From positions 124,001-188,000 of the forward strand of contig JAHJJX010000027.1 in assembly GCA_018822665.1 (NCBI GenBank): DNA of 64,000 bases, written 5' to 3'. The position numbers and the translations under genes were made by a program. Under the pieces are notes generated by a model, which was not told the origin of the DNA, searched no databases, and saw only the letters and a list, made by a program, of their open reading frames with translations. Numbering within the stretch: position 1 is the stretch's first letter; the number at the start of each line of letters is the position of its first letter. The stretch comes from a bacterium. Lineage in GTDB: Bacteria; Campylobacterota; Campylobacteria; Campylobacterales; Sulfurimonadaceae. Shown piece by piece: positions 26,159 through 36,232 of the stretch.

Positions 26159-27252
26159 GTGAAACGCCAGACAAAATAGAAACAAGAAAAACAATTGATA
26201 TTAAAAAACTGCTTAAAAGTGTTTTGGCCTACGGCTCTTCTGATTTACACCTTGTTGTTGGCAGTGAACCGCAAATTAGAATAGACAAAGAATTAAGACC
26301 GCTTAATCTATCCGTACTTACTTCAAAAGATATAGAAGATATGGCTTATTCTCTGATTGAAGATAAACAAAAAAGGATTTTTGAAGATAAAAATGAGCTT
26401 GACTTTTCTTTTGAGCTTGAGAACATAGGTCGTTTTAGAGCAAACTATTATAGAACTATCCATGGGGTAGCCTGTGCATTTCGTATGATTCCCATTGAAA
26501 TTCCAACCCTTGATCAATACAACAACAATCCTATATTTAAAGAGCTCATCAAAAAAGAAAAAGGCTTAATCCTTGTAACAGGTCCTACGGGCAGCGGAAA
26601 ATCAACCACGCTTGCATCCATGCTTCATGAAATAAATCTTACGGAACGAAGACATATCATAACAGTTGAAGACCCGGTTGAATTTGTGCACAAAAACATA
26701 AAATCCTTATTTTCTCAAAGAGATGTTGGAAGTAGTACGGCATCCTTTGCCACTGCATTAAAATATTCGCTTCGACAAGACCCCGATGTAATCCTTATAG
26801 GGGAGATGAGAGATGCTGAAACTATCGGAGCGGCACTGACGGCAGCGGAAACCGGTCACTTGGTTTTTGGGACATTACATACAAATTCTGCACCCGGAAC
26901 GATTAACCGTATCATAGATGTTTTTGACGGGGATGAGCAAGCACAAGTAAGAGCGCAACTTTCAGGTTCTCTCATTGCTGTTATCTCGCAATCTCTCATA
27001 CCAAAAATTGGCGGCGGAAAAGTTGCGACTCAAGAAATTCTTATTACCAATCCCGCTGTATCCAATCTTATAAGAGAAGATAAAGTACACCAAATCTATT
27101 CTCAAATGCAGTTAAACCAAAACCAGACACACATGAGCACCCAAACTCAAGAACTAATAGATTTGCTGCAAAAAAATATGATCAGCAAAGAAAATGCTAT
27201 AAAAAATTCAAACAGACCTGAAGAGCTTATCAAAATGATAGAAGGTCTCTAA
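26155..27252 (+). CDS. pilT: Type IV pilus twitching motility ATPase PilT
   Basis: SSDLHLVVGSEPQIRID, GPTGSGKSTTLASM, IITVEDPVEFVHKNIKSLFSQRDVG, RQDPDVILIGEMRDAETI, GHLVFGTLHTNSA. Confidence 0.95.
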   Translation: MSETPDKIETRKTIDIKKLLKSVLAYGSSDLHLVVGSEPQIRIDKELRPLNLSVLTSKDIEDMAYSLIEDKQKRIFEDKNELDFSFELENIGRFRANYYRTIHGVACAFRMIPIEIPTLDQYNNNPIFKELIKKEKGLILVTGPTGSGKSTTLASMLHEINLTERRHIITVEDPVEFVHKNIKSLFSQRDVGSSTASFATALKYSLRQDPDVILIGEMRDAETIGAALTAAETGHLVFGTLHTNSAPGTINRIIDVFDGDEQAQVRAQLSGSLIAVISQSLIPKIGGGKVATQEILITNPAVSNLIREDKVHQIYSQMQLNQNQTHMSTQTQELIDLLQKNMISKENAIKNSNRPEELIKMIEGL

Positions 27253-27261
27253 AGATATCTT

Positions 27262-27271
27262 GGCATGTGGA
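27262..27271 (-). repeat. TCCACATGCC motif copy 12 (hairpin left arm after pilT)
   Basis: Exact 10-mer. Confidence 0.95.
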
Positions 27272-27289
27272 AATACTTTATTTTGTGTT

Positions 27290-27299
27290 TCCACATGCC
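27290..27299 (+). repeat. TCCACATGCC motif copy 13 (hairpin right arm after pilT)
   Basis: Exact 10-mer. Confidence 0.95.
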
Positions 27300-27420
27300 A
27301 AGGATAATTAAACTCTCTAAAGCAATCATTAAAATTTTCTTATTTATTTAACTTAACAATAAATTAACAATTTACTATTAAAATTCCTGCCTTAACTATT
27401 AATTTGTAGGGGGATAAGGA

Positions 27421-29613
27421 ATGAATAAAAATATATATTTATCTGTAATATGCGCGTTGGCTATCCATGCAACGGCATCAGATTTGGGGACTATACAGGT
27501 TGAATCGTCCACAATTGATGATAAATTTGATACTAAAGCATTTGAAATATCAAGTACAGCGACAATGCAGGGCAGTGAAGTGGAGACATTTCATGCAGAA
27601 AATATAGCCGATGTTTTAAACAGCATTCCCGGTGTCACTGCTAGAAAAAATGAGGGCGACTCTAACAAAATACATATCCGCGGTATAGCAACTGAGATGT
27701 ATATGGGTGAAAAACCAGGCGTGGCAATAGTAATAGACGGGGTGCCTGTGCAAGAAAGAGCAGGAAGCGTCAATATTGATATTGACAATATTGAATCTCT
27801 CAAAGTAATCAAAGGAGGTGCTTCTTACCTCTATGGAAATGATGCACTTGCAGGTGCCATTATCATTACAACCAAAAGACCAAAAAATAAAAATGAATTA
27901 CTTGTCACTACGGAACAGGCAAGTTACGGGTATCAAAAATATTTGGCAAATTACAATGCAGGTACGGAAAATTTTGCCCTTAATGTACAGGGAAGCTATA
28001 AAAAAAGCGATGGGTACTGGGAAAATTCCGATTATTGGGCAAAATCTTTAAATGGAAAATTACAATACTACATAGACGATAGCAGCGATATAACAATCGG
28101 TGTAGACAAATCTACACGATACGAAAATGATACAGGTTCAATCACGCACAGCACCTACAATAAAACAACAGGGCTCTATACAAATAATATAGAAACAAAT
28201 CCAACAAGTGCCGGTGAGGTCGGCTTTGCTACTAATTACGATATCACTTTGGATAAATATTTTATTACCTACTCCAACGATTTAAGTAACAACTCAAATC
28301 TCATGGCTCAAGTTTACAAGTATGAAGATACTACAAAAAACAGAACCAATCCTTATGACAGCAACACAGATGGCGTTAAAGACGACCATACTTATAATGC
28401 ATATGCAAATACAGACCAGCTTGGCTTAAAATCTGAATTTAGACGAGACGGCGAAGAGGTTGCTTCCATGCTGGGAGTTGATATTGCTAGAAATAATGAA
28501 AACAAAAATACAAAATACAGAGTAGATGTGCAAGATTATGATCGCAATGGGCTTCCCACAACATTTCATCCTACGGGAGAAATTGCCAGCGACACAAGTT
28601 CAAAAGAAAATATAAATGCAATCTATGGAGAATTAAAACATCAGCTCATTGAGGATTTTGTCGTGACAATCAATGCGAGGTATGACAAAATCGCTTACGA
28701 CTACACAAATAATCTTAACTCCCTCAATTGGAAAAAAGATTTCTTTGAACAATCTTACAGAGCCGGTGCAACGTATGAGCTCGCAGACAAGCAAATCATT
28801 TTTGCAAACATTTCAACAGGTTTTAGAGTACCGACTCTTGACCAACTCTATGCCGGTGATATGATAACTTCTACCTACAGCGGAACATACGTAAATAATA
28901 CAGATATCAAAACAGAAAAAACATACAACTTTGAGATTGGTTTTCGATACAAAACTGATTTACTCTCTTACGAAGCATCTGTTTTTCAACTTGAGAGAAA
29001 AGATGTTATTGGTAAAAGCAGTGGAAACTATGCCTCTACGAGAGGTGTGAATGTTTATTATGACAATATGGCAGATATTCAAAACAGAGGTTTGGAGTTC
29101 AGCGTAAACAGTGATAAAAGTAGAGAACTATCCTTTGTATTTGCATATACGTATTTGCATTCAAAATATACAAGATATGATGCATTTACTTTAATTCTAA
29201 ATGACCAAACGACAGGAAGAGACTATGTAGAGGGTGTCTATAATTTAGCTGAAAATGTAGTGCCTAGAACATCAAACCATACAGTTTATCTTGAGGGAAA
29301 TTACAGAGTAATTCCAAAATTAATGTTAACTGCGGATGTAAACTACAGATCTGCCCAGTTTGCAGATGAGTTAAATGAAATTAAGGTGGATGGATATTCA
29401 GTAGTTAATTTAAGAGCCAACTACAATACTCAAATATCCGACTTTAATATAGAAGTTTTTGCAAAAATTGAAAATGTGCTAGATGAAAAATACTACATGA
29501 TGCCGCGAGCGACGGGTGATAGAAATGATGATGGACTCTATGACATAAGAGACATGGGCTTAACCGTAAATCCCGGCAGAGTTTATCTTGCCGGGCTTTG
29601 TGCTAAGTTTTAA
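27421..29613 (+). CDS. TonB-dependent receptor
   Basis: Signal peptide, plug domain (IADVLNSIPGVTARKNEGDSNKIHIRGI ... VVIDGVPV-like ... GGASYLYGNDALAGAIIITTK), C-terminal F. Confidence 0.95.
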   Translation: MNKNIYLSVICALAIHATASDLGTIQVESSTIDDKFDTKAFEISSTATMQGSEVETFHAENIADVLNSIPGVTARKNEGDSNKIHIRGIATEMYMGEKPGVAIVIDGVPVQERAGSVNIDIDNIESLKVIKGGASYLYGNDALAGAIIITTKRPKNKNELLVTTEQASYGYQKYLANYNAGTENFALNVQGSYKKSDGYWENSDYWAKSLNGKLQYYIDDSSDITIGVDKSTRYENDTGSITHSTYNKTTGLYTNNIETNPTSAGEVGFATNYDITLDKYFITYSNDLSNNSNLMAQVYKYEDTTKNRTNPYDSNTDGVKDDHTYNAYANTDQLGLKSEFRRDGEEVASMLGVDIARNNENKNTKYRVDVQDYDRNGLPTTFHPTGEIASDTSSKENINAIYGELKHQLIEDFVVTINARYDKIAYDYTNNLNSLNWKKDFFEQSYRAGATYELADKQIIFANISTGFRVPTLDQLYAGDMITSTYSGTYVNNTDIKTEKTYNFEIGFRYKTDLLSYEASVFQLERKDVIGKSSGNYASTRGVNVYYDNMADIQNRGLEFSVNSDKSRELSFVFAYTYLHSKYTRYDAFTLILNDQTTGRDYVEGVYNLAENVVPRTSNHTVYLEGNYRVIPKLMLTADVNYRSAQFADELNEIKVDGYSVVNLRANYNTQISDFNIEVFAKIENVLDEKYYMMPRATGDRNDDGLYDIRDMGLTVNPGRVYLAGLCAKF

Positions 29614-29630
29614 CGCTAAAGGATACGCAC

Positions 29631-31064
29631 ATGGTTGAGCATAAACAAAATAAAGACAAAAATGACATTTTCAATATCCCTCTTCTTGGATTTATGTTTA
29701 AAAACCAAAAGTTTATAATGTCAGTCAGAATTATCGTTCTTGTTATTTTCGCTTATGGTATTTACCTCGGATTCGCCATCCCTCAAAAAGAGAATATCTT
29801 TACAAAAGAGCTCTTTTGGGGGCTTTTTTGGTCACTCTTCATGATAGTAACACTTACTACTTTTGGGAGAATTTTTTGCGGAATTTGTCCACACGGATTT
29901 CTCGGTAAATACATAACAAAATACGGACTCAAAAGGGAGATGCCCGCATGGCTTAAGAATCCTTGGTGGGGTCTTAGCCTCATCATCATTGGTTGGTGGG
30001 CAATCACATACTCTTTTCCCGGGTTTTACCGTATACCTCTTGTAACGGCTATACTTTTTACAGCCGTTACACTCGTAGCTTTTATTTTGTATTATGTTTA
30101 CAAAGATATGAGTTATTGCAAATATGTTTGCCCTATCGGGAGCTTAACAAAGGCATATCATAGAATCTCCTTTACATGGCTTGGAAGCTATAAAGAAGAT
30201 TGCAGCGATTGTAAAACTTTTGATTGTGCCACTGCGTGTCCATACAACCTAAAACCATTTACTTTTAACAACAAAAATTCTATGGAAGATTGCAGTTTAT
30301 GTATGGAGTGCAGCAGTGCCTGCGATGCCATTAGTTTTAAAATTGTAAAACCGGCTGAATCACTCTATAAAAAATTCAAATTCGACAAAATAGAAGTTTG
30401 GGCCTATATTCTTATCACCGCGGCTATCAGTATAACGATGAGCTTTCATCACGGTCTTGGTCGAAGCGCAGTTGCGGATGCTATGCCATGGACACAAACA
30501 GCCGAATATTTTAAAAGTTTTATAAATTTTGGAAGCTTGGATGCAGTTGGATTCTTTGCATTTTTCTATGCGATTGTTCTCAGTGTTGCTCTTGTTTATG
30601 CAGGAATGTTCATCGCTTCAAAAATTCTCAAAGCACCCTTTTCTAAAACATTTTATACACTAGGCTATGCTTTTGCCCCTCTATTTATCATAGGTGGACT
30701 ATCACATCTTTTACACAGTTTTTTTACGCATACCTATGCAGACATTGCAAATGGATTTATTTATGGGCTTGGATTAGATGCAGAGGAAGTTAAAAATTTA
30801 GCTTCAAGAAAAGATACATGGCTGAGTGTTTTTGAAGCATTTAAATATATTGCCGTCATTTGGGCATTTATCATTATGTACAATAGAATTCATCTCTTTG
30901 AAGCAAATAAAAAAGCAAAAACCGCAGCTTTCTTTTTTGCTTCATCCCTCATCTTCTTTTTTCTCTTTATAAATCTTTACAGGGTTTATGTAGTAAAAAC
31001 CTATGGAACACCTGTGCACTCAAGCCACATGCACCATGGAGCAGAAAATGATTTTACGAAGTGA
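29631..31064 (+). CDS. NapH/NosR/CcoG-like membrane 4Fe-4S protein
   Basis: CGICPHGFLGKY, CKYVCPIGSLTKAYH, CSDCKTFDCATACP, CSLCMECSSACD, multiple TM, C-terminal HSSHMHH. Confidence 0.85.
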   Translation: MVEHKQNKDKNDIFNIPLLGFMFKNQKFIMSVRIIVLVIFAYGIYLGFAIPQKENIFTKELFWGLFWSLFMIVTLTTFGRIFCGICPHGFLGKYITKYGLKREMPAWLKNPWWGLSLIIIGWWAITYSFPGFYRIPLVTAILFTAVTLVAFILYYVYKDMSYCKYVCPIGSLTKAYHRISFTWLGSYKEDCSDCKTFDCATACPYNLKPFTFNNKNSMEDCSLCMECSSACDAISFKIVKPAESLYKKFKFDKIEVWAYILITAAISITMSFHHGLGRSAVADAMPWTQTAEYFKSFINFGSLDAVGFFAFFYAIVLSVALVYAGMFIASKILKAPFSKTFYTLGYAFAPLFIIGGLSHLLHSFFTHTYADIANGFIYGLGLDAEEVKNLASRKDTWLSVFEAFKYIAVIWAFIIMYNRIHLFEANKKAKTAAFFFASSLIFFFLFINLYRVYVVKTYGTPVHSSHMHHGAENDFTK

Positions 31065-31073
31065 TATCGGAGA

Positions 31074-31802
31074 ATGATGAATAGATATCTATCCTCTTTT
31101 ATAATCAGCGCAAGCATTTACTTTGCAGTAATGGCAACTCTTTTTTATTTTATAACAAATAACAGTTGCAGTGCAGATAGTAAAATGGAAGATACAAAAA
31201 TCATGAAAATTTCCTTGTTAAACCTTGAAAAACGAATGATAGCCCCGGTACAAAAACCAGAGGTAAAACACTCTCTTAAGCCAAAAGCAAAAATCATACA
31301 GAAAATAAAACCAAAACCTCTTGTAAAAAATATACCGCTTGTGGGGCCAAAGAGTATTCCTTTGGTTCATCCCGTGCCTAAAGAAACAAAAGAAGAAGTA
31401 AAACAAGAACCAATACTAGAGCAAGCAGTTTTTGAAGATTCTGCTGTATATATTTCTCAACCAAATAAACAAAATACAAGTAATATGCAAAATAATAAGC
31501 TTGCTGCCAAAGAATTAGAAAACAAGCAGATAGAATTCTTTACAAAATTAAAAGAGTTAATAAATAAAAATAAATCCTACCCTAACAGCGCAAGACGAAG
31601 AGCGATTCAAGGGGATGTGGAGGTTAGATTTTATTTGTTAGAAGATGGGAATGTAAAAAATATAGAACTTCTCTCCGGAAAATCAATTTTTGAAAAATCT
31701 GTTCAACAAGCCATAGAAAAAAGTTTTCCGGTAAAAATAGACAAAGAGCTTTTTAATTTTCCCAAAGAGTTTAAAATCACAATTGCGTATATACTAAAAT
31801 AA
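31074..31802 (+). CDS. tonB: TonB-family energy transducer
   Basis: N-terminal TM, Pro/Lys-rich spacer, C-terminal YPNSARRRAIQGDVEVRFYLLEDGNVKNIELLSGKSIFEKSVQQAIEKSFP. Confidence 0.92.
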   Translation: MMNRYLSSFIISASIYFAVMATLFYFITNNSCSADSKMEDTKIMKISLLNLEKRMIAPVQKPEVKHSLKPKAKIIQKIKPKPLVKNIPLVGPKSIPLVHPVPKETKEEVKQEPILEQAVFEDSAVYISQPNKQNTSNMQNNKLAAKELENKQIEFFTKLKELINKNKSYPNSARRRAIQGDVEVRFYLLEDGNVKNIELLSGKSIFEKSVQQAIEKSFPVKIDKELFNFPKEFKITIAYILK

Positions 31803-31815
31803 TTGAGCTAAACAA

Positions 31816-32898
31816 TTATTTAATCAGCCGTTTTAAAACTCTCATAAAAAATTTGAAATCCACAGTTACTTCTCTTTTGCCTAACCAAAACTCGACCATC
31901 TGCTGTTGAATATATTTATTTTGATATAAACGCATCATGATGGATATCATAAAATTGTTTCGCAAAAAAATATTTTGAAGTAATGCAAGTGTATGGAATT
32001 TTTTATAGTACTTTTTGTTCCATCTTTTTTCATATTCTGAAGGTTCTTGATTTTCAATTAAAACATCTGCTAATATTTTTGCGGAACTCATAGCATAATA
32101 AATCCCTTCATAAGTAAAAGGAAGAACTTCCGAAGCACTGTCACCAACAAAAAAGACTCTATTTTTATAGAAAATATTATTTTTAAAATGTGGGATTTTA
32201 TAGCCTAATATTATTGTAGTTTCGTCTATTTCAAGATTTACTTTTAATCTTTTGATGTAATTTTGATTACTCGCCGCCAATGTTCCTATATTGGAACCAT
32301 CGGCATGTGGAAATGCCCAGGCATAATATTTATCCGCCACCTCTTCTCCAAAATGAAACTCACAATTTGTATATTGCTTTGAATGGATATCTGTGTAATG
32401 GGTGAGACTGGAATATACTTCATCACCGTTAACTATCCTTCGTATTTTTGAATTGACGCCATCAGCCGCAATAAGATATCTGGATTTAATTTTAAAATAT
32501 TTGCCCTCTTTTTTCATAGTGGAAATCACATACGTATCAAAAATCTCAACACTCACGAAAGTAGCTTCATATAAAACAGTTCCGCTCTCTTTTGCTTTAT
32601 TTCTTAAATGGGTATCAAACTCAACTCTCTCAACAATCGCGATAGGCGTACCGGAAATATCCACTTCAATTCTTTGCGACTTAAAGACAAGCACAATTGT
32701 ATCGACATTTTTTTTAATAATTTTCTTGTCAATTTCAAACTCATCAAAAGTGTCAAGGCGAATTCCTCCGCCACATGGTTTATTAAAGCTAAGATTTCTC
32801 TGTAGTATTATATTGCTTATGTGAGATGCTGAAAGATATGTAGCCAATGTCGCGCCTGCCGGGCCACCTCCGACAATGAGTATGTCAGTTTCTATCAT
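31816..32898 (-). CDS. Geranylgeranyl reductase-family FAD-dependent oxidoreductase
   Basis: DILIVGGGPAGATLATYLS, KPCGGGIRLD, FFVGDSASEVLPFTYEGIYYAMSSAKILAD. Confidence 0.9.
   Translation of the reverse strand: MIETDILIVGGGPAGATLATYLSASHISNIILQRNLSFNKPCGGGIRLDTFDEFEIDKKIIKKNVDTIVLVFKSQRIEVDISGTPIAIVERVEFDTHLRNKAKESGTVLYEATFVSVEIFDTYVISTMKKEGKYFKIKSRYLIAADGVNSKIRRIVNGDEVYSSLTHYTDIHSKQYTNCEFHFGEEVADKYYAWAFPHADGSNIGTLAASNQNYIKRLKVNLEIDETTIILGYKIPHFKNNIFYKNRVFFVGDSASEVLPFTYEGIYYAMSSAKILADVLIENQEPSEYEKRWNKKYYKKFHTLALLQNIFLRNNFMISIMMRLYQNKYIQQQMVEFWLGKREVTVDFKFFMRVLKRLIK
32302..32311 (-). repeat. TCCACATGCC motif copy 14 (geranylgeranyl reductase-like, reads PHA)
   Basis: Exact 10-mer. Confidence 0.95.
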
Positions 32899-33890
32899 GG
32901 GCTTGACTTTCTAAATCTAATCATTTTAAATCTCTCCCCTAAAAAATTCGGAAGAATTAAAATTTTTACTTTTTCTAACTCTTGTTTGTATATTTTCTCT
33001 TCAACTTTTTCTTTGAGAATCTCTAAAAGGTCTAAGATGCCCATATTTACAAGAGCAACCATTTGAGCTTTTAATTCTATAAATTCCACTCCTGCTTCAT
33101 GAAAAGCATCTTTTACATGCGCAAAGGTAACATCATACGTTATATCAGATTTTGCAAAAAGCTCATTTGTTTGAATAGTCTCATCGAAGAATGGGATAAC
33201 TTTATGTTTTTCATACACTCTTATCGAAAAATCAGGCCTTGCTCCCATCTCACCGTAATCAAAACTCATAAACTCAAACTTTCCACATGCCATAGCCATC
33301 TCTTTTGCGAACTCTTCATAACCAAGGGCTATCTCACCTCTGTCTTTGTGATACTTTTCAGCTTTTTGCTTCACCCATTCATCATCTGCATTGAACTCAA
33401 CTTTATGCGCATGAACACTTGCTGTTTTACCCTTGTAATACAGTTCACAAGGGAAGGCATCAAATATCTCATTTGCAACAAAAAAAGCATTTTTGCATTT
33501 TAATTCACTCAAAGATTTATAATGGATTAAGGAAATAGCATCCCCGAAACTCTCTTTAAAATAATTTGATTGGAACGCTTGAAGATTCTCAAACCTCTCT
33601 ATAATTACAAACTTTAAACTCTCAAGCAATTTCGGTCTTAGTGTGTAAATAAACTCTATAACATCCGCTAAAAAATAACCGTGATGCGCACCTATCTCAC
33701 AAACAACACCATCCTCATCTAAGAAACCTTCATCAACCAAAGAAACGATGTGTTTAGCGATTGTTCCGCCAAAAAATTTACTTGTACTTACCGCAGTATA
33801 AAAATCACCCTCTTTACCTATATTTTTATAGCTTGCATAATAGCCGTCTTGTCCATAAAGCCAGTCGGCCATATATGCACTAAATTTCAT
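32895..33890 (-). CDS. SAM-dependent methyltransferase, MidA/NDUFAF7 family
   Basis: GDFYTAVSTSKFFGGTIAKHI, VCEIGAHHGYFLADVIEFI, FVANEIFDAFPCE. Confidence 0.85.
   Translation of the reverse strand: MKFSAYMADWLYGQDGYYASYKNIGKEGDFYTAVSTSKFFGGTIAKHIVSLVDEGFLDEDGVVCEIGAHHGYFLADVIEFIYTLRPKLLESLKFVIIERFENLQAFQSNYFKESFGDAISLIHYKSLSELKCKNAFFVANEIFDAFPCELYYKGKTASVHAHKVEFNADDEWVKQKAEKYHKDRGEIALGYEEFAKEMAMACGKFEFMSFDYGEMGARPDFSIRVYEKHKVIPFFDETIQTNELFAKSDITYDVTFAHVKDAFHEAGVEFIELKAQMVALVNMGILDLLEILKEKVEEKIYKQELEKVKILILPNFLGERFKMIRFRKSSP
33282..33291 (+). repeat. TCCACATGCC motif copy 15 (MidA-like, reads ACG)
   Basis: Exact 10-mer. Confidence 0.95.
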
Positions 33891-35091
33891 TTACATACAT
33901 CTCATAGAGAGTGAGAAGTTCGAGTTGTCTATCTATTTCAAAAGCTTTCGAATCAAGTTCCTGAATTTGCACAGAATTGGATAAAATCTCAACATCGTAC
34001 TGGGTTTTATACCCTGCCTTATACAATTTTTTTGTATCTTTTAAAAGTTTTACATAGATATCTTTGTTCTGCGCACTCAGAACTTTCTTTTTTTCGAAGT
34101 TTTCTATATTTTGCATCACTTGTTCAAACAAAGCAATCAGTTCTCTTTTTTTATCTTCTATAACAAGTTTTGACTTTAAATAATCCACTCTTGAAGACTC
34201 TACATCCACAAAAGTATTCACATCAAACGGCATGGATGCTTTTATTCCATAATCATAATAATCTTTTTCAGTTGAACCAAACTGAAACGGGCTGTCACTT
34301 TTGCTCCAGTTGTATCCTGCTGTTGCGCTTATGCGGGGTAAATATTTTGCAGTAGTCACATTTTTAGCATACCGACTCTTCTCAATCTGACTATCTGCCA
34401 TAGCTAAAACTATATTATGTGATAAAAAGCTCTCTTTATCTAAAAGTGTTAAATGAGGGATGGGTGCTTCTTTATAAGAAATATCACTTATCGCATTAAA
34501 CTTTGAAACCAGCCTCTCTTTATTTGTTTCTATGTCATAGAGTGCCTGAATAACAAAGTTTCTTTCAATAATGGCGTTATCTAAAAAGCCTGAATCAAGT
34601 TGTCCGTTGAGATACTGCTCTTTTTTTAATTCTAAATTTATTTCTGAATTTTTTATCTGCAAATTCTGTTTTTCAATCTTCATGTCCATCTGTTTTATCT
34701 GCATCAAAAGGGAGATGGCATCTTTTATCAATTTTCTCTTTGCAACATCAACAGAATAATTTGAGTAAAGTTTTGAAGCTTCTGCAAACTTAATTCCATA
34801 ATAAATTCCGCCGCTTTGAAAGATTGGCTGATCCATTTTAAGAGCGGCATTCTCCGATGTTTGGTCACTGCCGTATGGATTGCTTTTTGAATAACTATAA
34901 TTCAGGTTCAGCGGAGCAATCCATGAATCACGGAGTTTAGAACTCTCCGCTTCATTTTTTTGGTAATCATAGGAAAATTGTGTTTGTTTATTTTTGGATA
35001 TATAATCTTCTAAAGACTCATCTGTATCTTTAGCAACGGCTAAAGAACTACAAAGAAGCGATAGCGCGATTAAGAGATTTGAAACCTTCAT
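33880..35091 (-). CDS. TolC-family outer membrane protein
   Basis: Signal peptide; coiled-coil and beta pattern (ISATAGYNWSKSDSPFQFGSTEKDYYDYGIKASMPFDV). Confidence 0.85.
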   Translation of the reverse strand: MKVSNLLIALSLLCSSLAVAKDTDESLEDYISKNKQTQFSYDYQKNEAESSKLRDSWIAPLNLNYSYSKSNPYGSDQTSENAALKMDQPIFQSGGIYYGIKFAEASKLYSNYSVDVAKRKLIKDAISLLMQIKQMDMKIEKQNLQIKNSEINLELKKEQYLNGQLDSGFLDNAIIERNFVIQALYDIETNKERLVSKFNAISDISYKEAPIPHLTLLDKESFLSHNIVLAMADSQIEKSRYAKNVTTAKYLPRISATAGYNWSKSDSPFQFGSTEKDYYDYGIKASMPFDVNTFVDVESSRVDYLKSKLVIEDKKRELIALFEQVMQNIENFEKKKVLSAQNKDIYVKLLKDTKKLYKAGYKTQYDVEILSNSVQIQELDSKAFEIDRQLELLTLYEMYVNEI

Positions 35092-36232
35092 CTATTTCCT
35101 CTTTTGTAATTGTTAGGGCAGGTAAAAATCTGAGTGTATTTCTGCCTGCTTTTAAAACCATAACACCCTCTTCTCTTGCATTAGATATCACCTTAGCCAG
35201 TGTATCGGCATCTTTTGTGCGAAGTCCGCACATCATGCCTATTCCAACTTTGAGTGTAAATATCTCCTTGTGTGCATTGTAAAATTTCTCTAATTCACTA
35301 TCAAAATATTCTACGATTTTTGCAACTGAACCACTTTCATACAACTCTTTCAAAATATCCAAGACCTCGCATGCGGCCGTAGAACTTAAATAATTTCCGC
35401 CAAAAGTTGAACCATGATCACCTGCACTAAAAACATCTTTTAAACTTGTCATCACGACACCTATTGGAACTCCGCCGCCAAGACCTTTGGCCAAAGTTAC
35501 AACATCAGGCTCTATCTCATAATAATTAGAGGCTAAAAATTCACCTGTTCTATATACTCCTGTTTGAACTTCATCAACTATGAGCAGAATATTTTTAGAC
35601 TTTAAAAGTTTTGCCAAATCATGTACCGCTTGTTTGTCTTGGGGCTGAACTCCGCCTTCACCTTGAACAAGTTCAATCATAACCGCACAGGTATGATTAT
35701 CAAGTAAACGTTCAACATCTGCGATACTATCGGCATAAACAAATCCATCAGGATACGGACCGAAATAGTTATGCATTGCTGCTTGACCTGTTGCCTTTAC
35801 CGTCGTAATCGTTCTGCCATGAAAAGAGTGTTGCAAAGTGATAATCTTATATCTTTTTACTTCTCCATCTTTTTCACCAAACTTTCTTGCTATTTTTATA
35901 GCACCTTCATTTGCCTCCGCACCGCTGTTTCCAAAGAAACATTTCATATCATAGCCGCTAGCTTCTACTATTTTTTGTGCCGCACGCGCCTGTGGAGCCG
36001 TATAATAAAGATTCGAGATATGTGTTATATTGGATATCTGCTTATATATCGCATCATTTACTCTTTTGTTTGCATGACCAACACTGACAACACCTATACC
36101 TGAAGTAAAGTCAATATATTTTTTACCATTTGCATCCACTAATCTCGCATTATCACCGCTTACAAACTCTACATCTGCTCTTGCATACGTAGGTAAAACA
36201 TATTTTTTATCTAATTCAACTGTATTACTCAT
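35048..36232 (-). CDS. argD: Acetylornithine / succinyldiaminopimelate aminotransferase
   Basis: KKYIDFTSGIGVVSVGHANKRV, FGNSGAEANEGAIKIARK, LLIVDEVQTGVYRTGEF, LAKGLGGGVPIG, HGSTFGGN. Confidence 0.95.
   Translation of the reverse strand: MSNTVELDKKYVLPTYARADVEFVSGDNARLVDANGKKYIDFTSGIGVVSVGHANKRVNDAIYKQISNITHISNLYYTAPQARAAQKIVEASGYDMKCFFGNSGAEANEGAIKIARKFGEKDGEVKRYKIITLQHSFHGRTITTVKATGQAAMHNYFGPYPDGFVYADSIADVERLLDNHTCAVMIELVQGEGGVQPQDKQAVHDLAKLLKSKNILLIVDEVQTGVYRTGEFLASNYYEIEPDVVTLAKGLGGGVPIGVVMTSLKDVFSAGDHGSTFGGNYLSSTAACEVLDILKELYESGSVAKIVEYFDSELEKFYNAHKEIFTLKVGIGMMCGLRTKDADTLAKVISNAREEGVMVLKAGRNTLRFLPALTITKEEIDEGFKSLNRAIASL

Larger units (their letters stand above)
27259..27302. terminator. 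Inverted TCCACATGCC pair forming a terminator-like hairpin after pilT
   Basis: CTTGGCATGTGGAAA (27259-27273), 14-nt loop, TTTCCACATGCCAAG (27288-27302); 15-bp perfect stem. Confidence 0.8.
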
